Both the position numbers and the translations under genes were made by a program. The notes under the pieces are model-generated. The model made no database searches, had not been told where the DNA came from, and saw only the letters and a list, made by a program, of their open reading frames with translations. 64,000 nt of DNA from JBMONI01 sp049324575 (GTDB lineage Bacteria; Omnitrophota; Omnitrophia; Omnitrophales; Aquincolibacteriaceae), in contig JBMONI010000009.1 of NCBI GenBank assembly GCA_049324575.1, positions 1 through 64,000 on the forward strand. Direction: 5' to 3'. The stretch's first letter is position 1. Every line of letters begins with the position of its first letter. This document shows, one piece after another, positions 25,271 through 33,877 of this stretch.

Positions 25271-27628
25271 CTAGGCTAACCGTCCCGTGCCGCCATGCAA
25301 AACCGTCCGAACCATTAACGCATTTTTTTCCATGCCTGGCAGGAGCGAAACAGATTCGGAATAGAGCGTCACGGCCCCCTCTGCCGAGGTCGACAGCGCC
25401 AAAATCCCCCGCGCATTCAATCCACGCTGGAACTCTTTATCCAGCCAAGTCCCTATGAAAATTCGCGGCTGGATAAGGCCGATCAACCGTTCAATCGAAT
25501 TTTTGACCTGGGAGGCCTCGCGGGGAAATTCAGCGAGGAAAACCCCGTCCACTCTGCTTAACCGCTCGCGTGCTTTCTCGATGGTTCCAAGAACGTCTCC
25601 CCGGATCCTTGACATCAATAGCATTCTCCACTCCCCGGATGAAATGAGAGCAGTCGTCCCTGCCTGATCCGCATGAAGAACCTCGATCAGCCCTCTAGTA
25701 CCTATCCGCAAGCGGTCACCGGACGAAAAATATTTCCTATTAGTCCGGTAGGATAGCAGTGCCAATTCCGGTATCCGGACCCCGGAAGGCGAAAAGCAAT
25801 GATCGATCCTGAAATTTTCGGACAACGCATAGAGTCCTCCCGTGTGTTTCTTAAGACCATCGGTGAGCATGACGGCGGACAAACGGTCGATCCCGCGGCT
25901 CCGCAAATAAGAAGCCAGGATCCATCGGGCCTGGTCCGAACTTGCGCGTCCGGTATTAATGATCCAATCCTGTCCTTCTTCAAATCGAATATGGACCAGA
26001 TCGTTTTTCCCAGCCGAAAAAAAAGTCGCCTCGAACCTCGGCGCCGAAGACTTAAACAACATGGTTCCGGAGCAAAAAACCAGCGCGGCTAACCCGATCG
26101 CCAGTACGCAAATCCTTGTTTTTGATCCTGAAAAAAAACGCCGGGCCGCAAGAACCGCTATCCCCGCGTAAAAACCGAAAAGCTCCCAAGGACTCGGCGC
26201 TGGGATATAAAAACTTCCCCACTCGAATTTTGATAAAAATCGTACCCAGCCCAGCCCTCCGCGTAAAGTCCAGAGCGCAGGAATCCCGAACCATCCGCCT
26301 AACCCTGCGGTCCCTCCCGTCAAAACCGCCAGCAAAGCAAAGAGGATCGCGAGATCGAATAATGGGATGGCAAGAAGGTTCGCCAGGAGACTGACCGGCG
26401 AGAATATTTTGAAATAGTAGAGTACCATGGGGAAAGTGCCCCCTAAGACCGCCAAACTCCGTCCGAGGCTCTCCCGGAATCGCCATTTCGCCAAGAACCC
26501 TGGAAGACCATAGATCAATGCAAAGACCGAAAGAAAGGACAATTGAAACGCTACATCCCACAAAGCCGGCGGCCAACTCCATAAAATGATCAGAAAAGCA
26601 AAGAAAAAATTATTCAGAAAACGAGGTTCTCGCTCGAAGATTTTTCCTGCGAAAACCGCCGCTGCCATGATTCCGGCCCTTTGGACCGGATAGGCGGCTC
26701 CGGCAAGGAACACATAACCGCTCACTGCAATCAAACTGCATGCGGCTGACACCCGCTGGCCATTTCCGGTCAGCAGTAGCAAGGTAAAAATCATGCCGGC
26801 GATCAAAGTTACGTGGAGTCCGCTGATTGAAAGAATGTGGGCGGTGCCGGTCTTCGCAAAAGAATCCCGGATCTCGGGCCCGATGTCCTTTCTCAGACCA
26901 AGAAGCAACGCCTGAAAGACCGAGGCCTCTCTGGCCGGAAAGAGCTCTTGGATCCTCGCTCTCATCCAAAGCCGGATTCTATCGATCAGCGCATACCAAC
27001 CATTCACGGCCACAGCTTTGGAAAGACGTTTCATCGCCCAGGGGCCGTACGCATAAAAGATACTCCGGATCCCTTTTTTCTGAAGGAAATCCCCATAATC
27101 GAACTGGCCAGGATTCAGCGGTCGTGGCAGGCCGACCAGCTCTCCGTAAAGCCGGATCCGATCCCCTCGCTCTAACCCTGAAGGAGGATAGATCCAATGA
27201 ACGATCGCATCCCCTTCCGGTTCGATCCATTCCCGCCCTTTGTTTGAAGCCCGGACCATATCCCGTGCTGAAAGAACAAAAGAACCGGAACGCCGCTTGC
27301 CTATTTCCTTCCACTCCGGCTGCGTTTTGATGATCCCTTCGAGATAGACCCGCCGAGCAGAAAGATCTGGATCTTGTTGGGATGCCGCAAAATTTTCAAT
27401 TGCATTGGCATGCCGGGCATTGGCCAAACGCGCTCCCAAAATTCCCGCTGTAAATAGGATAACGATCGAGATCCCCATAAATGCCCGTGTTCCGCGGGTC
27501 ATCCATAAACAAGGCACCAAAAATCCGATGACCCACCAACCGCAGATGCGAGGCAGGGAGATCCAATGATCAAAAAGGATACCCGCCGTAAAAGCCACCG
27601 CCCAGGGGACAAAAACCGCGGTGTTCAT
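25271..27628 (-). CDS. comEC: ComEC/Rec2-family DNA uptake channel
   Basis: A 785-residue inner-membrane protein that carries single-stranded DNA into the cytoplasm during transformation. The N-terminal part has three helices and a DUF4131/OB-like domain (IRLYGELVGLPRPLNPGQFD). The competence core has GTAHILSISGLHVTLIAGMI and AAYPVQRAGIMAA and about eight further helices. The C-terminal domain has the beta-lactamase fold, but the HxDxDH metal site is lost (MLTDGLKKHTGG near 25840-25879). The start overlaps the stop of a tiny membrane ORF (ATGA). No pilus or DprA genes are in the window. Confidence 0.93.
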   Translation of the reverse strand: MNTAVFVPWAVAFTAGILFDHWISLPRICGWWVIGFLVPCLWMTRGTRAFMGISIVILFTAGILGARLANARHANAIENFAASQQDPDLSARRVYLEGIIKTQPEWKEIGKRRSGSFVLSARDMVRASNKGREWIEPEGDAIVHWIYPPSGLERGDRIRLYGELVGLPRPLNPGQFDYGDFLQKKGIRSIFYAYGPWAMKRLSKAVAVNGWYALIDRIRLWMRARIQELFPAREASVFQALLLGLRKDIGPEIRDSFAKTGTAHILSISGLHVTLIAGMIFTLLLLTGNGQRVSAACSLIAVSGYVFLAGAAYPVQRAGIMAAAVFAGKIFEREPRFLNNFFFAFLIILWSWPPALWDVAFQLSFLSVFALIYGLPGFLAKWRFRESLGRSLAVLGGTFPMVLYYFKIFSPVSLLANLLAIPLFDLAILFALLAVLTGGTAGLGGWFGIPALWTLRGGLGWVRFLSKFEWGSFYIPAPSPWELFGFYAGIAVLAARRFFSGSKTRICVLAIGLAALVFCSGTMLFKSSAPRFEATFFSAGKNDLVHIRFEEGQDWIINTGRASSDQARWILASYLRSRGIDRLSAVMLTDGLKKHTGGLYALSENFRIDHCFSPSGVRIPELALLSYRTNRKYFSSGDRLRIGTRGLIEVLHADQAGTTALISSGEWRMLLMSRIRGDVLGTIEKARERLSRVDGVFLAEFPREASQVKNSIERLIGLIQPRIFIGTWLDKEFQRGLNARGILALSTSAEGAVTLYSESVSLLPGMEKNALMVRTVLHGGTGRLA

Positions 27629-27798
27629 AGCCGGAGCAATAGATCGGCCGTCGAATGTTCTATAGCCGACTCGACGATGATGGGTTTGTAGCTTTTTTCG
27701 GCCCGAAACTGATCGCGGATCTCACGAATGGCCAATAAGATGAGCAACCCCGTGAGTAGGAAAAACAAAACGGTATCTTGGTAACGCGGAATCAGCAT
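27625..27798 (-). CDS. Small single-helix membrane protein upstream of comEC
   Basis: An ORF of 57 residues starting MLIPRYQDTVLFFLLTGLLI, with one membrane helix (about residues 8-25) followed by a charged tail of about 30 residues. An earlier in-frame ATG lies at 27804. The stop codon overlaps the comEC ATG (ATGA), so the two are probably translated together. I chose 27798 because a TATAAT at 27810-27805 ends six bases before it, which suggests a leaderless start, and no Shine-Dalgarno sequence exists. No family is recognised. Confidence 0.6.
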   Translation of the reverse strand: MLIPRYQDTVLFFLLTGLLILLAIREIRDQFRAEKSYKPIIVESAIEHSTADLLLRL

Positions 27799-27837
27799 AT
27801 TCATATTATATAATAATATATTGCTAAATATGAATAT
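27797..27837 (-). promoter_or_regulatory. AT-rich inverted repeat over the promoter and start of the small ORF
   Basis: An 11-base perfect inverted repeat, ATATTCATATT (27797-27807) and AATATGAATAT (27827-27837), has 19 AT-rich bases between the arms. It covers the -10 box and both possible start codons of the small ORF before comEC. It could be an operator or fold in the mRNA. AT-richness raises the chance of coincidence. Confidence 0.45.
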
Positions 27838-27880
27838 ATTTAATTCTGCTTTTTGCCCTCAAAAAATGTCGCGGGGAAGC

Positions 27881-29914
27881 TCAAGCGGTGAATTCGATGA
27901 CGGTTCCGTCTTTGCGCCGGATATCGACGGTAAATGGATTGCGCCGTTCCAAAGAACGCGATTCGCGCGAACGGTCCATCAATTGGCGGACGGTCATTTT
28001 TCCAAAACGCTGAAGCGCGGGAAGATAAATGCTCGCGCTTTTATCTTCGGTCCCGTTGTTGGTGAGAACCAGATAAAAGGTCTTGCCGCGGTGGAAAAGA
28101 GCCGTTTTGACATCGGGGGTTTTCGAATAAGAGGGGTTTGAAATTTTGAAAAAAGTGAGAATCTCCGTGACAAGCTCCTTGGTCGGAGAGACCCCTAAAT
28201 GCAGGATCTTCCCTTTCCCGAGTTTTTTAATATAACCGACGGTCTGTTTTCCGTATGACCCGAGGTCCGCCGTGATCTTTTCGCCTTCCACCCCGTTGAA
28301 CGTATAGACCGAACTGACCACCGTAACTCCCGGCCTCTTGGGTCCAAGTTGGATCAGGAACTGCTTGCGAAATTCGAACAAAGTGCTACTTGGCTCTTCG
28401 AATCCGACCATGGAGCATGGTTTAAATTTGTCGTCCTTGCGTGGATAATCGCGAAACGCCACCAAAATCCCTCCCCGCTCGACATATTTCCGCAACGTTT
28501 CCTGCTGCTCGACCTCAAGCCATTGATTGCCCGAATAGAAAAGGATCTTTTTGTCGCAAAGACCGGTGCGGGAATCAAAAATATCGTAATCGATATCGGC
28601 CTCGTATAAAGAAACCATGATCGGACTATTATGCGAAAGCGTCCGCGCGGCGTATTGAAGCGGATTAAAGGTAACAGCCACATCCGTCAATTTTGAAAGC
28701 GTCGCAGGTTGCATCTGATGAAAGACCGAAACGATCTGCTTAAAGACCTCATAAAGCTCGCCATGGACCCGTCCCCATTCATTGATCGGCGACATATACC
28801 AATTATCGCGGTTGACCAGCATGTACCAATTCCAGCCTTTAACGCCGCCCAAAAGGGCGCTCACAGCTAAAAGGCGGTAATGGTTCGGCGTCAGGACCCC
28901 GGTCTCATAGTGCCGATTGTGCCATACACCAGAGGCGAACTCGGCGATGAAGGGTAGCCGTGACGATTTAGAAAGATAACGGATTTTATCGATGAATTTT
29001 CGCTGTTCGTAGCGATCTTCAGAAAATTCCGCGGTCGGATAAAGATCGATCCCAACCAGGTCCGAAACCTCCTGGAAATCAATCCAGTCATGGGCATAGA
29101 AGAAAGGATAAACATTCAGGTAGATCGGGATATCGACCCCGAGTTCCCGGTAGGTGCGGACCATCCAGTCCGCATAGGTCCGGGTATATTCATATTTGAA
29201 CTTGAAATAATCGATATTGCGTTTCAGCTCGTGATCCCCTTTCAACGGCAAGCCCGGCTCATCATTGAGCATCGTTGCGATAAAAGGACCGGCTTCATTG
29301 AAATTCTTATAAGCCGTTCCCCAGTTCGCGTTTAGCTTTTCGATGCTGAAGTGATAATGTTTCTTGAGGAACTCCTGGAAAAATCCGGGACGCCCACGCA
29401 GTCCATATTGGGCACCGAAGACATCGGGCCATGGATCGATCTCATTATCGGCTTGAAAAAGAATGACGTGTCCTCCACGGCGGCTTGCGAAATGAGGTTT
29501 CAACACCTTGGTCACTTCCCGCATATACCGCTTTGCCATTTTGAGGAACTTGGGATGCAAACGGTGATATTGATAGGCGTAGGACGGTGCCCCTTCATTC
29601 GGCCATTCGCTGTAAATATACGGCCCAGGGCGAATGATCACCCGGAAACCTTCGCGTTTGGTCAGGGCGAGGAATTGTTTCAGATTACGCGCGGGATCCG
29701 TTTTCCCCGAGAAATCCAGCTTGCCGCGGCGATATTCGTGGTAATCCCAGGGAACATAGGTTGAAATGATCTTCAGCCCCATTTCCCGAACGCGGTCGAG
29801 GATCTCCTTCCAATAATTCGGGTTGAGCCTCCAATAATGGACTTCGCCGGAGATGAGCGGAATTTTTTTGGAACCGACCTGGATCTGATGATGACGGACT
29901 GAAACTTTGATCAT
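27881..29914 (-). CDS. Glycoside hydrolase family 35 (beta-galactosidase-like)
   Basis: Expected to remove terminal beta-galactose or a related sugar from glycans. A GH35 TIM barrel starts with GEVHYWRLNPNYWKEILDRV and TYVPWDYHEYRRGKLDFSG, then IIRPGPYIYSEWPNEG. The acid/base Glu is in FQADNEIDPW and the nucleophile Glu in FIAEFASG. After about residue 400 come further domains, including a glutamine-amidotransferase-like region as seen in many such enzymes. There is no signal peptide, so it appears cytoplasmic. The ATG at 29914 overlaps the leuS stop (ATGA). That is preferred over an upstream start inside leuS because family similarity begins there. A substrate other than galactose is possible. 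Confidence 0.88.
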   Translation of the reverse strand: MIKVSVRHHQIQVGSKKIPLISGEVHYWRLNPNYWKEILDRVREMGLKIISTYVPWDYHEYRRGKLDFSGKTDPARNLKQFLALTKREGFRVIIRPGPYIYSEWPNEGAPSYAYQYHRLHPKFLKMAKRYMREVTKVLKPHFASRRGGHVILFQADNEIDPWPDVFGAQYGLRGRPGFFQEFLKKHYHFSIEKLNANWGTAYKNFNEAGPFIATMLNDEPGLPLKGDHELKRNIDYFKFKYEYTRTYADWMVRTYRELGVDIPIYLNVYPFFYAHDWIDFQEVSDLVGIDLYPTAEFSEDRYEQRKFIDKIRYLSKSSRLPFIAEFASGVWHNRHYETGVLTPNHYRLLAVSALLGGVKGWNWYMLVNRDNWYMSPINEWGRVHGELYEVFKQIVSVFHQMQPATLSKLTDVAVTFNPLQYAARTLSHNSPIMVSLYEADIDYDIFDSRTGLCDKKILFYSGNQWLEVEQQETLRKYVERGGILVAFRDYPRKDDKFKPCSMVGFEEPSSTLFEFRKQFLIQLGPKRPGVTVVSSVYTFNGVEGEKITADLGSYGKQTVGYIKKLGKGKILHLGVSPTKELVTEILTFFKISNPSYSKTPDVKTALFHRGKTFYLVLTNNGTEDKSASIYLPALQRFGKMTVRQLMDRSRESRSLERRNPFTVDIRRKDGTVIEFTA

Positions 29915-32373
29915 GATTGGAGTACGATATTGACGATTCGGCCGGGAACGACAACCACTTTCCCGGCAGGTCTCCCCTCCATCCATTTGACAACCGAAGG
30001 ATCCTGAAGTACTTTTGTGCGAACTTCCGCCTCGGTCATCGTTTTCGGCACAAGGATCTTCGAACGCACCTTTCCATTAACAAGAACGGCCATTTCGACC
30101 GCATCCTGAACAAGATAATCTTCTTTCCAGACCGGCCAAGGCTCCCCGGCAAGGGACTCCCGATGGCCAAGGCGCTCCCAAAGTTCTTCGGCCAAATGAG
30201 GCGCAAAAGGCGACAACAAAAGGACAAAATCTCCGAGGGTCTCGCGGGCACATCCCGGAGTTTTCAAAGTCTCATTCACAAACACCATGAGAGCAGAGAT
30301 CGCTGTGTTAAATCGAAGCGTCTCGATATCTTCCGTCACTTTTTTGATCACCGTATGCAAGCGAGCAAGTTCTTCCTTCGTCGGCGACCGATCCACAATG
30401 AGAGGGTTCATAGTTCCGTCTTTCTGGACAAAAAGCCGCCAAACTCTTGCGAGGAATCGGAATACGCCTTCGGCCCCTTGAGTCGACCACGGTTTTGTCA
30501 TTTCAAGCGGCCCCATGAACATTTCATAGAGCCGGACCGTATCAGCGCCGTAACGGTCCACCATGACATCGGGGTTAATGACATTGCCGCGGGATTTCGA
30601 CATTTTCTGCCCATCCTCGCCCAGGATCATCCCTTGATTGACCAAACGCTGAAAAGGCTCCGGAGTCGAGACCACCCCGATATCAAAAAGGACCTTATGC
30701 CAAAACCGGGCATAAAGCAGATGGAGCACGGCATGCTCGGCCCCGCCGACATACAGATCGACCGGAAGCCAGTATTTTTGTTTTTCAGGATCGACCGCTC
30801 TTTCTGCATTTTTCGGGTCGAGATAACGCAAATAATACCAGCACGACCCCGCCCATTGCGGCATGGTATTCGTCTCCCGGAGAGCCGTTTTCTCCGTCAC
30901 GGGATCACGGACCTCACGCCAGGCTTTGATCCCCGCCAGCGGACTTTCCCCGGTCCCCGTCGGACGGTAGCTTTCAGTCTCCGGCAAAAGAACTGGCAGG
31001 TCCGTTTCCGGCAAAAGTTTGGGTTGGCCGTCCACATGGATCACGGGGATCGGCTCTCCCCAATATCGTTGCCGACTGAAAAGCCAATCGCGAAGTTTAT
31101 ATTGGATCGAGCGCTTCCCGATTTTCTTTTCTTCAAGCCAATGAGTGATCTTCCGCGCCGCTTCATCGCTTGCAAGACCGTTGATCGAGAATTCACCCTC
31201 CGGGGTCTCCGAGTGGATGACCGTTCCAACCCCCGTAAAAGCTTCGCGCGCAATATCGCCGCCGCAGATCACTTCCACGATCGGCAAGGAGAACTTTTTT
31301 GCGAACGCATAATCCCGCAGATCATGAGCTGGAACTGCCATGATCGCACCGGTTCCGTATCCCATCATGACATAATCGGCAATCCAGATCGGAATCGGTT
31401 TACCATTGACCGGGTTAATCGCATAAGCCCCGGTAAAAACTCCTGTTTTTTCCTTGGCAAGATCCGTACGCTGAAGATCTGACTTTTTCGAAGCTTCCGC
31501 ACGATACGCCCGAACCTGGTTGCGATGGCCCGGGGCGGTAATCTCTTCAACCCAGGGATGCTCCGGCGCAAGAACCATGTAGGTCGCTCCAAAAAGAGTA
31601 TCCGGCCGTGTCGTAAAGACCCGGATCGTTCTCGAATCGTTCTGGAGGGGAAAATCCACCTCGGCGCCTTCCGAACGCCCGATCCAGTTCCGTTGCATTT
31701 CCTTGATCGATTCGTCCCAGTCCAGCAACTTAAGGTCTTCCAAGAGCCGCTCGGCGTATGCGGTGATCTTGAGGACCCACTGGCGCATCGGTTTGCGAAT
31801 CACCGGATGTCCGCCACGCTCGCTTTTTCCGTCGATGACTTCCTCATTCGCAAGAACAGTGCCAAGCGCCGGACACCAATTGACCGGGATCTCGGCTTCA
31901 TAAGCAAGGCCTTTTTCATAAAGCTTCATGAATATCCACTGGGTCCAGCGATAGTAATCGGGATCGGTCGTATTGATCTCGCGTCCCCAATCGTAGCTGA
32001 ATCCCATCCGCATGATCTGGCGTTTAAAATTCGCGACGTTGCGGGCAGTCGAGATCTTGGGATGGGTCCCCGTTTCCAGCGCATGCTGTTCGGCCGGAAG
32101 ACCGAACGCATCCCAGCCCATCGGATGCAGGACATTGCACCCGCGCATCCGTTTGTAGCGGGCTACAATATCGGTCGCGGTGTATCCTTCAAGGTGCCCA
32201 ACATGGAGCCCCGAAGCAGACGGATAAGGGAACATATCGAGAACGTAGAATTTCTTTTGTTCAGCGCCGGGCTGGCCCGGGTCCGGAGTGCGAAAAGTCT
32301 GCCGTTCTTCCCAAATGGCCTGCCATTTGGGCTCGATCCGGTCGAAGGGATAGGGTTTGATTCCGCTTGCCAT
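29911..32373 (-). CDS. leuS: Leucyl-tRNA synthetase
   Basis: Charges tRNA-Leu in the cytoplasm. The protein is 820 residues, normal for the bacterial type. The class I HIGH motif appears as HVGH in PYPSASGLHVGHLEGYTATD, the KMSKS motif is KMSKSRGN, and the editing domain carries TTRPDTLFGATYMVLAPEHP. The C-terminal anticodon-binding and leucine-specific parts are intact. The gene lies 16 bases after a tRNA-Leu(CAA) gene on the same strand and is coupled by ATGA to the downstream glycosidase. A tRNA promoter further up may also drive it. Confidence 0.98.
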   Translation of the reverse strand: MASGIKPYPFDRIEPKWQAIWEERQTFRTPDPGQPGAEQKKFYVLDMFPYPSASGLHVGHLEGYTATDIVARYKRMRGCNVLHPMGWDAFGLPAEQHALETGTHPKISTARNVANFKRQIMRMGFSYDWGREINTTDPDYYRWTQWIFMKLYEKGLAYEAEIPVNWCPALGTVLANEEVIDGKSERGGHPVIRKPMRQWVLKITAYAERLLEDLKLLDWDESIKEMQRNWIGRSEGAEVDFPLQNDSRTIRVFTTRPDTLFGATYMVLAPEHPWVEEITAPGHRNQVRAYRAEASKKSDLQRTDLAKEKTGVFTGAYAINPVNGKPIPIWIADYVMMGYGTGAIMAVPAHDLRDYAFAKKFSLPIVEVICGGDIAREAFTGVGTVIHSETPEGEFSINGLASDEAARKITHWLEEKKIGKRSIQYKLRDWLFSRQRYWGEPIPVIHVDGQPKLLPETDLPVLLPETESYRPTGTGESPLAGIKAWREVRDPVTEKTALRETNTMPQWAGSCWYYLRYLDPKNAERAVDPEKQKYWLPVDLYVGGAEHAVLHLLYARFWHKVLFDIGVVSTPEPFQRLVNQGMILGEDGQKMSKSRGNVINPDVMVDRYGADTVRLYEMFMGPLEMTKPWSTQGAEGVFRFLARVWRLFVQKDGTMNPLIVDRSPTKEELARLHTVIKKVTEDIETLRFNTAISALMVFVNETLKTPGCARETLGDFVLLLSPFAPHLAEELWERLGHRESLAGEPWPVWKEDYLVQDAVEMAVLVNGKVRSKILVPKTMTEAEVRTKVLQDPSVVKWMEGRPAGKVVVVPGRIVNIVLQS

Positions 32374-32389
32374 GCTCTGATGACCGAAC

Positions 32390-32475
32390 TGCTGGAGGAG
32401 GGAATCGAACCCACACGGTGTTTAAGCACCACTGGATTTTGAGTCCAGCGCGTCTGCCAGTTCCGCCACTCCAGC
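32390..32475 (-). tRNA. tRNA-Leu (CAA)
   Basis: An 86-base class II tRNA with a long variable arm. Acceptor strands GCTGGAG and CTCCAGC pair fully, the discriminator is A as required for leucine, and the T-loop is GGTTCGATTCC. The anticodon loop is CTCAAAA, giving anticodon CAA for UUG codons. CCA is not encoded. Confidence 0.95.
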
Positions 32476-32494
32476 AAAAATCGTTATGAGAACG

Positions 32495-32567
32495 TGGACC
32501 GGAGGGGAGTTGAACCCCTGACCTCTACAATGCCATTGTAGCGTTCTCCCAACTGAACTACCGGCCC
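32495..32567 (-). tRNA. tRNA-Ala (GGC)
   Basis: A 73-base tRNA. The anticodon stem CTACA/TGTAG encloses the loop ATGGCAT, so the anticodon is GGC for GCC/GCU codons. The acceptor GGGCCGG pairs with CCGGTCC and includes the G3-U70 wobble pair, the main alanine identity element. The discriminator is A. CCA is not encoded. It sits 19 bases before tRNA-Leu. Confidence 0.95.
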
Positions 32568-32643
32568 ATCAAGATCGATCGAACACCGCCAGGCATATCT
32601 CCATGCCAAGCGAACCTAATAATCCGGCTAAAAATGAGGCGCT

Positions 32644-32672
32644 ATCTTAATCGAAAACTTAACTGGACACAA
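32644..32672 (-). promoter_or_regulatory. Promoter of the tRNA-Ala/tRNA-Leu transcript
   Basis: On the reverse strand, TTGTGT (32672-32667), a 17-base spacer and TAAGAT (32649-32644). The start would be near 32637, about 70 bases before tRNA-Ala. It may also feed leuS. Confidence 0.5.
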
Positions 32673-32737
32673 GCAACTTAAGGACGCTCCTGAAACAAAT
32701 GCCCTTTCCCCGAGCCGCCCAATCCTTGCTTTTTCTG

Positions 32738-32803
32738 GGATCGTCCCTGGGCCGATATGTTTAGGAAGCATTTGGCTCCGCTTTGACAAAGCGGGAACGA
32801 TCC
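32738..32803. other. Nested inverted repeats in a 308-base gene-free stretch
   Basis: The stretch 32568-32875 holds the tRNA promoter and this element. GGATCGT (32738-32744) pairs with ACGATCC (32797-32803), and CCGCTT/AAGCGG (32778-32783 and 32789-32794) forms an inner hairpin. The outer stem could extend by a CCC/GGG with a bulge. It could be an RNA leader for the zinc-ribbon gene, a small RNA or an attenuator. No T-run follows, so it is not a simple terminator. Confidence 0.35.
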
Positions 32804-32875
32804 ATCAACGATAAATATATTTTTAAAGTTTTAAGTGGCAAAGCCGATGCACTACATACAAGTCGGCGATTTTGC

Positions 32876-33082
32876 ATGGAAGACGAACCCAAAACTTACT
32901 ACAATTGTTCCACGTGCGGCTGGTCCGGCAATGAAGCCCAGGCAGTCGCAAAGATCCTCTCCATCATGTACCGTCCGAAACATGACAGCATCCAGGCCTT
33001 TAAGCAAATCAAATGTCCCAAATGCCATAATCTCGTCACGATCATCTTCGAAACTCTCGACGGCACGATCCAAAGCAAGTAA
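32876..33082 (+). CDS. Small zinc-ribbon protein, function unknown
   Basis: A protein of about 68 residues from the ATG at 32876. Two CxxC knuckles, CSTCGWSG and CPKCHNLV, are spaced as in a zinc ribbon. Between them is a helical segment with AVAKILSIMYRPKHDSI. The frame stays open back to a TTG at 32783, but the upstream residues look non-coding. The start is uncertain because no good Shine-Dalgarno sequence is visible. It converges on surE. The role is not recognised; such ribbons often bind nucleic acid or proteins. Confidence 0.6.
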   Translation: MEDEPKTYYNCSTCGWSGNEAQAVAKILSIMYRPKHDSIQAFKQIKCPKCHNLVTIIFETLDGTIQSK

Positions 33083-33112
33083 GCGGGAACACCATTCCGT
33101 TTCTCCCTTGAT

Positions 33113-33868
33113 CTAGATCGAAAAGAACTGCCGGAGGGTGTCGAAAGACGAATATTCGGTCAGATCAATCTTAAGCGGTGTAATGGAGATATAATCGTTT
33201 TCGATCGCTTCATGATCGCTGGTCCCATCCGGGTCCCAGATCTCGATCTCCCCTGCCAGGGTATAAAGCCGCTCGAAACCCGTTGTTTTCCCATAGATAA
33301 ATTCCTCGATGAACCGCGAGCTTGCTTGTTTGGTAACACGGATCCCCCGGATCGCCTTGGAAGGAAGGGCCGGGATATTCACGTTCAGCATGACTTCCGC
33401 AGAAAGCAGTCCCTTTTGACATGCTTCGATGATCCTGCGAGCGATCTCAACCCCGACGCTAAAATCACTGGACTCCTTACTGCAAAGGGAAATTGCCGCG
33501 GAAGGGATCCGGTTAATTGTCCCTTCCCTCGCCGCTGAGATCGTCCCTGAGTAGAAAACGCTCACCCCCGTATTCGCCCCCTGATTGATACCGGAAATAA
33601 TAAGATCCGGTTTGAACCCGCTGATTTCGGCCAAGGCGAATTTCACACAATCGGCGGGGGTTCCATGGACCGAAAATTCAGCCCGGGGCGGCGGAGATAA
33701 TTCCTCAATCTTCAAATGGCCGCCGAGAGTGATTGCATGACTCGATGCCGATCGCTCATTCGCAGGAGCCGCCACCAGGATCTCGTGGCCCTCTCTGGAA
33801 AGTCCTTCCACAAGAGCCCGGAGACCCGCCGCACGGATTCCATCATCATTGGTAAGAAGAATTCTCAT
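33113..33868 (-). CDS. surE: 5'/3'-nucleotidase SurE
   Basis: A metal-dependent phosphatase for nucleoside monophosphates that acts in stress survival. The 251 residues start with the family signature MRILLTNDDGIRAAGLRAL, which supplies the metal-binding DD pair. The conserved Asn/Ser blocks are ANERSASSHAITL and SGINQGANTGVSVFYSGTISAAREG. Length and motifs are normal. It follows the YdjC-type gene by 9 bases on the same strand. A TATACT with an upstream TG lies near its start, inside the end of that gene, so it may have its own promoter too. Confidence 0.96.
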   Translation of the reverse strand: MRILLTNDDGIRAAGLRALVEGLSREGHEILVAAPANERSASSHAITLGGHLKIEELSPPPRAEFSVHGTPADCVKFALAEISGFKPDLIISGINQGANTGVSVFYSGTISAAREGTINRIPSAAISLCSKESSDFSVGVEIARRIIEACQKGLLSAEVMLNVNIPALPSKAIRGIRVTKQASSRFIEEFIYGKTTGFERLYTLAGEIEIWDPDGTSDHEAIENDYISITPLKIDLTEYSSFDTLRQFFSI

Positions 33869-33877
33869 AGGAAGGCC

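Noticed and set aside
29917..31482. A 521-codon plus-strand open frame opposite leuS
   Set aside because: It is a shadow of leuS; the leuS frame has all synthetase motifs, and this one shows no family features.
32820..32900. A possible cyclic-di-GMP (GEMM-like) riboswitch: GGCAAAGCC and a GCCGA/TCGGC hairpin near the zinc-ribbon start
   Set aside because: Only one short stem and a GCAAAGC string match; the conserved second helix and tetraloop receptor are not seen.
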